Positions 1-4,885 of a stretch of 5,220 nt of DNA are shown in pieces. The stretch is from Pseudomonadota bacterium. Lineage in GTDB: Bacteria; Pseudomonadota; Alphaproteobacteria; Rhizobiales; Hyphomicrobiaceae. A program made the translations under genes and the position numbers. The stretch covers positions 1 to 5,220 of the forward strand of contig JAEVZQ010000504.1 in the NCBI GenBank assembly GCA_023392135.1. The letters run 5' to 3'. The stretch's first letter is position 1. The number at the start of each line of letters is the position of its first letter. The notes below the pieces were generated by a model that did no database searches, was not told the DNA's origin, and worked only from the letters and a program-made list of their open reading frames with translations.

Positions 1-2
1 GT

Positions 3-704
3 TCCGGGGTGCTGGCGATCTGGAACGGCGTCGAGAACGGCGCGGACCAGGATTTTATCGAGTGGCATGTCCTCGAGCACATCCCGGAGCGAGTAGGTAT
101 TCCAGGATTTTTGCGCGGCCGCCGGTATATCGCAGTTGAAGGCCATCCCCGTTATTTCAACTTCTATGAAACCGAAAATCCGGGTGTCCTCACCTCTCCG
201 GCGTATCGGAATAGGCTCAACACGCCGACCGACTGGACCAGGCAGAACATCGCGCGGTTTCGCGATACCTGCCGCACCATTTGTTCCGTGGCAGCTACGC
301 AAGGCCGCGGTGAGGGCGCCTGGGTCGAAACGCTGCGGTTCACGAATAGCCGCCAGCCCAAAGCGTTTCGTTCCGGCCTCATGGGCTGTGTCATTCCTGC
401 GATACTGGAGCAGCCGGGCATCATCGGTGTGCATCTGTTGGAGGGAGAAACGGCGGCAAGCCAGGGTGCCTCAGCGGAGAAGAACCTTCGTAGGCAGCCG
501 GACGAGATTGCCGATTGGGTTCTGCTGATCGAGGCGGCCGAGGAACAAGACCTCAGGCGAAATCGTGAAGGTGCAGCATCAGACGGGGTGTTCCGCAAGG
601 CGGCTGGCGAGGTAAGTGCAGTCCGCGGTATCTACCGCCTGCAGTTTGCGCTGACAAAATCCGAACTCGATCGCGGCGCAACCGCACCGGAGCGTTGGGC
701 GTAA
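3..704 (+). CDS. Dimeric alpha/beta-barrel (EthD/Dabb-like) family protein, 5'-partial
   Basis: The product has two similar halves of the ferredoxin-like dimeric alpha/beta-barrel type. The N-terminal half shows the family hallmark: a short strand (LAIWN), then FIEWHVLEHIPERVGIPGFL and RGRRY. A segment near the middle (SPAYRNRLN…TDWTR) is typical of uncharacterised proteobacterial members. The second half (from about residue 110) repeats the pattern more loosely, with GIIGVHLLE, DWVLLIEA and a closing strand YRLQFAL. The reading frame is open to the window edge. A GTG at position 9 could start it, but the frame continues upstream (Ser-Gly before it) and no ribosome binding site can be seen, so the true start probably lies just outside. 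No catalytic residues can be assigned; relatives act on small hydrophobic or aromatic substrates or are simply unknown. The family call is good, the function is unknown. Confidence 0.75.
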   Translation, partial: SGVLAIWNGVENGADQDFIEWHVLEHIPERVGIPGFLRGRRYIAVEGHPRYFNFYETENPGVLTSPAYRNRLNTPTDWTRQNIARFRDTCRTICSVAATQGRGEGAWVETLRFTNSRQPKAFRSGLMGCVIPAILEQPGIIGVHLLEGETAASQGASAEKNLRRQPDEIADWVLLIEAAEEQDLRRNREGAASDGVFRKAAGEVSAVRGIYRLQFALTKSELDRGATAPERWA

Positions 705-713
705 ACTGAGAAT

Positions 714-735
714 GCGGTGCCCGCGTGAGCACCGC
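714..735 (+). terminator. GC-rich hairpin after the first gene, possible terminator
   Basis: Ten bases after the TAA stop of the upstream gene lies a perfect 7-bp inverted repeat, GCGGTGC (714–720) and GCACCGC (729–735), with an 8-base loop. No T-run follows, so it is not a textbook intrinsic terminator. It may end or stabilise the transcript. The placement right after the stop is the main support. Confidence 0.35.
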
Positions 736-949
736 TTCCAGCACAGCCGCCAAAGTCGATCTTCGGGCGCCTTGGTCGCCAGCGCTCCGGCGCGCCTCGT
801 CACGTGATCACAAGAAGAAACTACGCCGCCCTGCCGCTCGATCAATCAATACCTTGCCCCACTGTGCTTCAGGTCCAAATGTGAGAGAATTCGCCAGATC
901 CTCCGACCCGGCTTAGCCTTCCCCGGATCAAACGAGACAGGTGACGTTC

Positions 950-1084
950 TCACTGCCGACCTTTTTGTTTGTTCTCCTGTTCCTTCTTCTTGGTGTGGTG
1001 ATGGATTTCACCTTTTTCGTCCCGATATTCCCGCTCTTTCAGGGATTCTTTGTCTGACTGCTTGTGTTTGCGTTCCTCTGGCAT
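950..1084 (-). CDS. Small highly charged hypothetical protein (44 aa)
   Basis: A complete 44-residue reading frame runs from an ATG at 1084 to a TGA at 950–952. A ribosome binding site GGAGAG (1091–1096) sits 6 bases before the ATG. The composition is extreme: about 10 Lys, 4 Arg, 9 Glu, 2 Asp and 4 His, no Cys, Trp or Phe, and almost no hydrophobic residues, so the protein is probably disordered and soluble. It contains the segment EYRDEKGEIHHHTKKK, with three consecutive histidines at residues 28–30. I do not recognise a named family. An EcfG-type promoter lies just upstream (1123–1147), giving a predicted leader of about 30 bases, which suggests induction in the general stress response. 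The promoter, ribosome binding site and protein-like frame support each other. The size means chance cannot be fully excluded. Confidence 0.62.
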   Translation of the reverse strand: MPEERKHKQSDKESLKEREYRDEKGEIHHHTKKKEQENKQKGRQ

Positions 1085-1122
1085 TCTCCACTCTCCATGG
1101 CTTGCCTTGCTAGCCACGTCTC

Positions 1123-1147
1123 AACAGGTCCCGTGGTGTTTTGTTCC
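1123..1147 (-). promoter_or_regulatory. EcfG-type (general stress response) promoter
   Basis: On the minus strand GGAAC (1147–1143) and TGTT (1126–1123) are separated by 16 bases. The alphaproteobacterial EcfG/RpoE2 consensus is GGAAC, 16–17 bases, then CGTT, so this is a match with one mismatch and correct spacing. The predicted start near 1116 gives a leader of about 30 bases before the small charged protein at 1084. Confidence 0.6.
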
Positions 1148-1158
1148 CTGGAGCGCGG

Positions 1159-1184
1159 CGCGGCAAAGCCGCGATTTTACTTTT
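1159..1184 (+). terminator. Rho-independent terminator, plus-strand orientation
   Basis: A perfect 6-bp stem CGCGGC (1159–1164) and GCCGCG (1168–1173) with a 3-base AAA loop is followed by ATTTTACTTTT. This is a good intrinsic terminator when read on the plus strand; on the minus strand no T-run follows. No convincing plus-strand gene ends here, so the transcript it stops is unknown: long read-through from the first gene, or an unannotated small RNA. Confidence 0.55.
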
Positions 1185-1339
1185 CGGGAGACGAGCGAGA
1201 TGGTGGAAGTCACGGGGCTGATGGCGCCTCCTCCTGCCTCAACGATAGGACGACGCGTGGGCTCTTGGTCCTGGAGAAGGCCCGAGCCAGGATCCGCTCG
1301 CACGGGAAAAGTCACCGATCTTTTATGCTTATAGGAAAG

Positions 1340-1415
1340 TGGTGCCCAGGGGCGGAATCGAACCACCGACACCGTGATTTTCAGTCACGTGCTCTACCAA
1401 CTGAGCTACCTGGGC
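1340..1415 (-). tRNA. tRNA-Phe (anticodon GAA)
   Basis: The minus strand gives a complete 76-base cloverleaf. The acceptor arms GCCCAGG and CCTGGGC pair perfectly. The D-arm is GCTC/GAGC. The anticodon stem CGTGA/TCACG encloses the loop CTGAAAA, so the anticodon is GAA (phenylalanine). The T-arm is GGTGG/CCGCC with loop TTCGATT. The discriminator is A and the 3' CCA is encoded (1340–1342). It lies 43 bases downstream of yacG on the same strand and has its own promoter-like sequence. No clear hairpin plus T-run follows the 3' end. Confidence 0.97.
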
Positions 1416-1425
1416 TTGACTCGGA

Positions 1426-1447
1426 CGCGCCGGTGGGACCGGCCGCG
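1426..1447 (-). other. Strong hairpin between yacG and tRNA-Phe
   Basis: CGCG-CCGGT (1426–1434) pairs with ACCGG-CGCG (1438–1447), with a GGG loop (plus-strand reading) and one bulged base at 1443. No T-run follows on the minus strand. It lies 11 bases upstream of the mature tRNA 5' end, inside the predicted precursor leader. It may act as a processing or mRNA-end structure for yacG. Confidence 0.4.
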
Positions 1448-1457
1448 AGGTGGGGGC

Positions 1458-1486
1458 GTTATAGTTCGTCCCTGTCTGACTGTCCA
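1458..1486 (-). promoter_or_regulatory. Sigma-70-type promoter of tRNA-Phe
   Basis: On the minus strand TGGACA (1486–1481) and TATAAC (1463–1458) are separated by exactly 17 bases; each box matches the TTGACA/TATAAT consensus at 5 of 6 positions. The start is predicted near 1451, leaving a leader of about 35 bases before the tRNA. The bases after the -10 box (CGCCCCCACC side, GC-rich) resemble the discriminator of stringently controlled stable-RNA promoters. The box overlaps the yacG stop codon. Confidence 0.6.
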
Positions 1487-1707
1487 GCGCCTTGGCTGCG
1501 CGGATCATCGCCACCGGCATGGCTCATCTCGTCCTCCTCGTCATCGGCCGATTGGGTTGGGATGGCATAGGCGCCACGCAGCCAGCGCGACAGGTCCACG
1601 TCAGCGCACCGGCGGGAGCAGAACGGCCGGAATTCGGGTTCAGGCGGAGCGCCGCAAATTGGGCATCGCCCGCGCGATATGCTCTTCCTGTCGCTGCGCT
1701 CGTTCAT
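1459..1707 (-). CDS. yacG: DNA gyrase inhibitor YacG, zinc-binding
   Basis: The 82-residue product matches the YacG family in length and motif order. A four-cysteine zinc site is formed by CPIC (Cys15, Cys18) and Cys30 and Cys34 in PFCSRRC. It is followed by the family signature ADVDLSRWLRGAYAIP (about residues 35–50) and an acidic, low-complexity tail (DDEEDE). In E. coli YacG binds the GyrB subunit and blocks DNA binding by gyrase; the role here is inferred from the family. The ATG at 1707 is 20 bases after the maf stop on the same strand, so the two are probably co-transcribed; the ribosome binding site is weak. The stop codon TAA (1459–1461) lies inside the -10 box of the downstream tRNA-Phe promoter. 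Confidence 0.93.
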   Translation of the reverse strand: MNERSDRKSISRGRCPICGAPPEPEFRPFCSRRCADVDLSRWLRGAYAIPTQSADDEEDEMSHAGGDDPRSQGAGQSDRDEL

Positions 1708-1727
1708 AAGGCCGATGCGTTTCCCGT

Positions 1728-2474
1728 TCAGTCGATTTCAGTATCTGCAGATTTCACCCAGCCGAAGTGGACGGGATATCCCTCGCCCGCCAGCAAGTTC
1801 ACCGTCTCGGTCAGCGGCAGCCCGACGACGCTCGTATAGGAGCCGATGATCTTCTGGACGAATGAGCCGGCCAAGCCCTGGATGGCATACCCGCCGGCCT
1901 TCCCGCGCCACTCTCTGGACGCGATATAGGCTTCGATCTCCTCTCGTGAAAGGCGCTTGAAGCGCACACGCGTGTCGACCAGCTTCACGCGCTCCCGGTC
2001 TTCGGGCGTAACGAGGCAAAGCGCCGTCAGCACCCGGTGGGCGCGCCCCGAAAGGAGCTGCAGGGCTGCAACGGCTTCGTCAACCGTCTCGGGCTTCAAG
2101 ACTGTGCGGCGGCCCACCGCAACCACCGTGTCTGCTGCCAGCACGAACGCACCAGCTAGGTCGCGATCATTGGCGATCTGGTCACGTGCGGCCTCGGCTT
2201 TGGCGCGCGCGAGGCGGGTCGCAAGCCGCCTTGGCACCTCCCCCTTGCGGGGCGTCTCGTCGAGAGAGGCGGGACGCAGGGCGTCGGGCGTGATGCCGAC
2301 CTGCGAGAGCAGCATGAGCCGGCGCGGCGAGGCACTGGCGAGCACCAGCTTCGGCCGCTCGAGCCTTTCTTTGTCGCCGTCCCGCGACTTTGCGAGCGCG
2401 CGACGCAGGGAATTACGGGCATGCCCTTCCGTGCGACCAAGCCCGGCTAGGCGACCTATCCTGGTTGAGAGCAT
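1728..2474 (-). CDS. maf: Maf-family nucleoside triphosphate pyrophosphatase (YhdE-like)
   Basis: Maf proteins hydrolyse non-canonical or surplus nucleoside triphosphates to the monophosphate and pyrophosphate, and are linked to cell-division control. With the ATG at 2474 the product has 248 residues. Visible motifs: SASPRR (47–52), DET (72–74), AADTVV (114–119, with the conserved Asp115), SGRAHRV (142–148), KAGGYAIQG (192–200) and [10 protein letters not shown] (212–221). The SASPRR and KAGGYAIQG forms fit the YhdE subgroup, known for dTTP/UTP hydrolysis, rather than the YceF (m7GTP) type. The conserved domain begins only at about residue 41, so there is an unusual N-terminal stretch of some 40 residues rich in Arg. 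No ATG, GTG or TTG lies in frame between it and the domain, and the frame is open further to 2558. Start position is uncertain; family identity is firm. It lies 20 bases before yacG, likely in one operon. Confidence 0.9.
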   Translation of the reverse strand: MLSTRIGRLAGLGRTEGHARNSLRRALAKSRDGDKERLERPKLVLASASPRRLMLLSQVGITPDALRPASLDETPRKGEVPRRLATRLARAKAEAARDQIANDRDLAGAFVLAADTVVAVGRRTVLKPETVDEAVAALQLLSGRAHRVLTALCLVTPEDRERVKLVDTRVRFKRLSREEIEAYIASREWRGKAGGYAIQGLAGSFVQKIIGSYTSVVGLPLTETVNLLAGEGYPVHFGWVKSADTEID

Positions 2475-2566
2475 CCAGAGTAACTCATTCGGCTGATGGC
2501 GGGACGGGATGGAACGGCTCGAGCAGAGGCAGTTCGGGCGTCGAATTTCCCCGGCCAAGCGGGCTT

Positions 2567-2578
2567 GTGAGAACTCAC
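2567..2578. promoter_or_regulatory. Inverted repeat, possible regulator site
   Basis: GTGAG and CTCAC flank two bases (AA). The half-sites resemble the GTGA/TCAC core of Crp boxes, but the core spacing is 4 bases instead of the usual 6, so it is not a standard Crp site. Its place between two divergent genes, one of them a Crp-type regulator, makes an operator possible. Confidence 0.25.
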
Positions 2579-2677
2579 CAACTGCGACGCGCAGAATGCG
2601 CGGTCGGCAACGTCAAGGCAAGTGCCGCGCGTTCCGGCGAGGACACCAGCGCCATGAAACGTTACGGGTGAGCGCCG

Positions 2678-2691
2678 ATAGCCGCGGCTAT
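2678..2691. promoter_or_regulatory. Perfect 14-bp palindrome upstream of the regulator gene
   Basis: ATAGCCGCGGCTAT reads the same on both strands. One mismatch further out, the next pair (2676 and 2693) also matches. It lies 84 bases before the regulator ATG. It may be an operator for a dimeric DNA-binding protein; no known consensus is recognised. Confidence 0.35.
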
Positions 2692-2736
2692 TGCTCGCAG
2701 TCCTGGCTCAAGTCGGTTACTCTGCACGCCGATCAC

Positions 2737-2759
2737 GGTGGAAAGCCACCCCGCTTTTT
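2737..2759 (+). terminator. Terminator-like hairpin in the leader of the regulator gene
   Basis: GGTGG (2737–2741) pairs with CCACC (2746–2750) around the loop AAAG. Four bases later comes a run of five T (2755–2759), directly before the ribosome binding site AGGAAG. It could be a weak intrinsic terminator acting as an attenuator, or simply leader structure that affects translation. Confidence 0.3.
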
Positions 2760-2774
2760 AGGAAGACTGCCACG

Positions 2775-3470
2775 ATGCCACAGGCGAGTGTCGCCCAATT
2801 GCTCGGGAGTGCGAAGCTGTTCGGCAAGCTCGACGAGGATTGCCGTCTCGAGATCGCGCGGCAGATGCGCGAGACCTCGTTCAGTGCGGGGCAGTCGATC
2901 TTTGCCCGGGGCGACGCCGGCAAGGAGGTTTACCTGGTCCTCGACGGACGGGTGCGGCTGTCTGTGCTCTCCAGCGAAGGCCGCGAGCTCTCATTTACGC
3001 ACGCCGCGCGGGGCGATGTGTTCGGCGAGATCGCGGCCCTCGATGGCGGGCTGCGCACGGCCGATGCGACGGCCGTGACCGCCGTAAAGGCCATGACCCT
3101 GTCGCACACCGCCCTGAAGCGGCTGCTTGAGACATCACCGGCGTTCGCCGAGGCGGCGATCACCTTTCTTTGCTCGCGGATGCGGGAGGCCGACCTGCAA
3201 CTGGAAGGCGTGGCCCTGCATCGCATCGAGGTCAGGCTGGCGCGATTCCTGCTCGGCATGCTCCGCCAGCGGCACGGCAGCCTCGGCGCCGGGCGGGTCA
3301 AAATAGATCTCGGCATGTCGCAGGGAGAGCTGGCGCTGCTTCTCGGTGCGAGCCGACCCAAAGTGAATGCTGCTCTCATGCTGCTGGAGGAGATGGAGGC
3401 CATTCGGCGCGACGACAGCATCATCGACTGCGATGTGGATGAGCTGATGCGTATGGCCGAGCTCGACTGA
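2775..3470 (+). CDS. Crp/Fnr-family transcriptional regulator with cyclic-nucleotide-binding domain
   Basis: The 231-residue product has the full Crp layout. A cyclic-nucleotide-binding beta-roll spans about residues 12–115, including FARGDAGKEVYLVLDGRV (43–60). The phosphate-binding cassette is GDVFGEIAALDGGLRTADA (80–98), with Gly84, Glu85, Arg94 and Thr95 at the positions that contact the ribose and phosphate in cAMP-binding members. A long dimerisation helix follows (about 116–140), then a C-terminal winged helix with the recognition motif MSQGELALLLGASRPKVNAA (181–200). No N-terminal cysteine cluster of the Fnr iron–sulfur type is present. The start is set by AGGAAG (2760–2765) 9 bases before the ATG; the frame is open upstream to a TTG at 2691 without such support. 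The adenylate cyclase gene follows after 38 bases, probably in the same operon, which suggests the cyclic nucleotide made there is the ligand. Targets are unknown. Confidence 0.9.
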   Translation: MPQASVAQLLGSAKLFGKLDEDCRLEIARQMRETSFSAGQSIFARGDAGKEVYLVLDGRVRLSVLSSEGRELSFTHAARGDVFGEIAALDGGLRTADATAVTAVKAMTLSHTALKRLLETSPAFAEAAITFLCSRMREADLQLEGVALHRIEVRLARFLLGMLRQRHGSLGAGRVKIDLGMSQGELALLLGASRPKVNAALMLLEEMEAIRRDDSIIDCDVDELMRMAELD

Positions 3471-3496
3471 GCGCCGCAGGAACAGGCTGCGCACAC

Positions 3497-3504
3497 AGGA
3501 GAAG
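3497..3504 (+). promoter_or_regulatory. Ribosome binding site deciding the GTG start of the cyclase
   Basis: AGGAGAAG lies with its AGGAG core 7 bases before the GTG at 3509. This supports the GTG start over the in-frame ATG at residue 16, which has no comparable site. Confidence 0.7.
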
Positions 3505-3508
3505 TTCC

Positions 3509-4885
3509 GTGAGACGTGCCGGTGACGGTAGATCGGCATGGCGGGCGAGCCTGATGGCGCCCGATACCGCGGAGTTGCCGGACGTTCCGCAGATGAGGCG
3601 GCTCACCCGGGGCACAACTTTCGCCGGAAGAGTATCCCGGCATCCGCTGATCGGCTGGCTCGGCTCGCGCGTGAAGTGGCTGGGCGAGCTCGGCACGGCG
3701 TCTTATCCCCCCGATGTCCGCCGGCGGCTGCTGATCGTGAACCTGATCGCTTATCTGATCGCCGCCACGACAGCGGGCTATGCGCTGCAGCACGACCAGC
3801 TCGACTATCAGACCTACAAGCCGCTCGTCGTCATCAATCTGGCGCTGCTCGCGATGGCGCTGACGGTTCCAGCAATGCACCGTTTCAGCTCGATCGCGGG
3901 CGGCATGGTCATCGTCGTGAGCGAGTACGTCGCCTTGATGGCATTCACCATCTACCTGGGGCGGTCCGCGGGTATTCATCTGCAATACATCGTCGCCGCC
4001 GCGGCACCCTTCGTGGTGTTTGGCCTCGAGCGGCTGAGGCTGGTGACCGTGGTCGTCATCCTCGGGCTCGTTCTGCATCTCGTCGCCTGGTTCCAGTTCC
4101 CGCCCGAGAAGGCACTGATCCGGGCCGATCAGGAGCTGCTCGACTCACTGTACGCGCAAGCGGCGATCACGACTGTCGGCCTGATCGCAGCATCGATCTG
4201 GTATGCGTTCCGGCTGGTCGAGCGGGCCCGGGCGGAAACCGACGCGTTGCTGCGCAATATCCTGCCGGACAGCGTGGCGGACCGGCTCAAGGCGAGGCCC
4301 GGCGAGCTGATTGCGGATACCCACGACGAGGTGAGCGTCCTCTTCGCCGATATCTCGGGGTTCGTCGCCCTGGCGCGCAGCCTCGGCGCGTCCAAGGTCG
4401 TGAACCTGCTCAACGAGATCGTCAGCGAGTTCGACAAGCTTGCGGCCAAGCACGGGGTCGAGAAAATCAAAACGATCGGCGATGCCTACATGGCCGTCGC
4501 TGGCCTGCCGGACCCCACCCATGATCACGCCGAGCGCCTTGCAAGAATGGCGCTCGACATGCTGGCAATCGTGGAGCGCGTGCAGGCCGAAACGGGGCTG
4601 AGGCTGCAGATGCGAATCGGAATGGCAGCCGGACCCGTGCTTGCCGGGGTAATCGGAACCCGCAAGTTCAGCTACGATGTGTGGGGGGATGCGGTGAACC
4701 TTGCGGCGCGGCTTGAAAACTTGGGAGAGCCCGGGCGCATTCACTTATGCCCGATCTGCCGCGATCGGCTGCTGCACGCGTTCGACATCGAGTCACGCGG
4801 GCTGACGCAGATCAAGGGCGTCGGCCAGCAGGAGACATGGTTCCTGGTCGGGATCCGGACTCATGTATCGGGCGGACTCGGCTGA
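3509..4885 (+). CDS. Six-helix membrane-bound class III adenylate cyclase
   Basis: The enzyme makes cAMP from ATP at the inner membrane. The 458-residue product starts with about 70 cytoplasmic residues, followed by six hydrophobic segments near 74–93, 105–122, 127–150, 158–173, 178–196 and 217–237. A signalling helix with LLRNILPDSVADRLK (247–261) leads to the catalytic domain (about 272–450). Key residues are all present: metal-binding Asp281 (FADISGF) and Asp325 (KTIGDAY); Lys321 and Asp390 (YDVWGD), the pair that selects adenine; and Asn397 and Arg401 (VNLAAR), which stabilise the transition state. One chain carries the full set, so it should work as a homodimer. The only two cysteines form Cys414-Pro-Ile-Cys417. 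The gene follows the Crp-type regulator by 38 bases and its end overlaps glpD by 25 bases on the other strand. What the membrane part senses is unknown. Guanylate cyclase activity is less likely given the Lys/Asp pair. Confidence 0.92.
   Translation: MRRAGDGRSAWRASLMAPDTAELPDVPQMRRLTRGTTFAGRVSRHPLIGWLGSRVKWLGELGTASYPPDVRRRLLIVNLIAYLIAATTAGYALQHDQLDYQTYKPLVVINLALLAMALTVPAMHRFSSIAGGMVIVVSEYVALMAFTIYLGRSAGIHLQYIVAAAAPFVVFGLERLRLVTVVVILGLVLHLVAWFQFPPEKALIRADQELLDSLYAQAAITTVGLIAASIWYAFRLVERARAETDALLRNILPDSVADRLKARPGELIADTHDEVSVLFADISGFVALARSLGASKVVNLLNEIVSEFDKLAAKHGVEKIKTIGDAYMAVAGLPDPTHDHAERLARMALDMLAIVERVQAETGLRLQMRIGMAAGPVLAGVIGTRKFSYDVWGDAVNLAARLENLGEPGRIHLCPICRDRLLHAFDIESRGLTQIKGVGQQETWFLVGIRTHVSGGLG

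Larger units (their letters stand above)
2475..2774. other. Divergent intergenic region, maf / crp-family gene
   Basis: About 300 bases separate the likely starts of maf (minus) and the regulator (plus), and I see no convincing gene here. It carries several inverted repeats: GTGAG-AA-CTCAC at 2567–2578; CGCGCA-GAA-TGCGCG at 2588–2602; a perfect 14-bp palindrome at 2678–2691; and a hairpin plus T-run at 2737–2759. Both promoters should lie here, but I find no clean sigma-70 pair for either direction. The upstream part (2475–2558) could instead be coding if maf starts earlier. Confidence 0.6.

Noticed and set aside
725..916. 63-residue plus-strand frame after the first gene
   Set aside because: The GTG start lies inside a hairpin loop, no ribosome binding site is present, and the product has no recognisable feature.
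1200..1334. Possible 44-residue plus-strand frame starting at ATG 1200 with a GGGAGA upstream
   Set aside because: The product is Pro/Arg/Ser-rich without a family signature, and it runs to the end of tRNA-Phe; composition looks like non-coding GC-rich DNA.
1340..1415. tRNA-Phe as the attachment site of an integrated element
   Set aside because: No integrase, no repeated tRNA 3' end and no change in gene style is seen on the downstream side within the window.
1064..1570. 168-residue plus-strand frame containing PGAESNHRHRDFQSRALPTELPG-like sequence
   Set aside because: This is the well-known false protein made by translating across the antisense strand of tRNA-Phe; the cloverleaf on the minus strand explains it fully.
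2511..2534. EcfG-like GGAAC…AGTT on the plus strand before the regulator
   Set aside because: The spacer is 15 bases rather than 16–17 and the -10 element has a mismatch; too weak to call.
2609..2635. EcfG-like GGAAC-18-CGTT on the minus strand before maf
   Set aside because: Both boxes match but the spacer is 18 bases, outside the usual 16–17; left as a near miss.
2654..2671. Five-codon leader peptide (Met-Lys-Arg-Tyr-Gly) before the regulator
   Set aside because: No clear ribosome binding site and no regulatory codon run; very short frames like this occur by chance.
2930..4078. 382-residue minus-strand frame
   Set aside because: It lies antisense to the regulator and cyclase genes, is rich in His, Gln and Arg with no domain, and is a by-product of GC-rich codon use on the plus strand.
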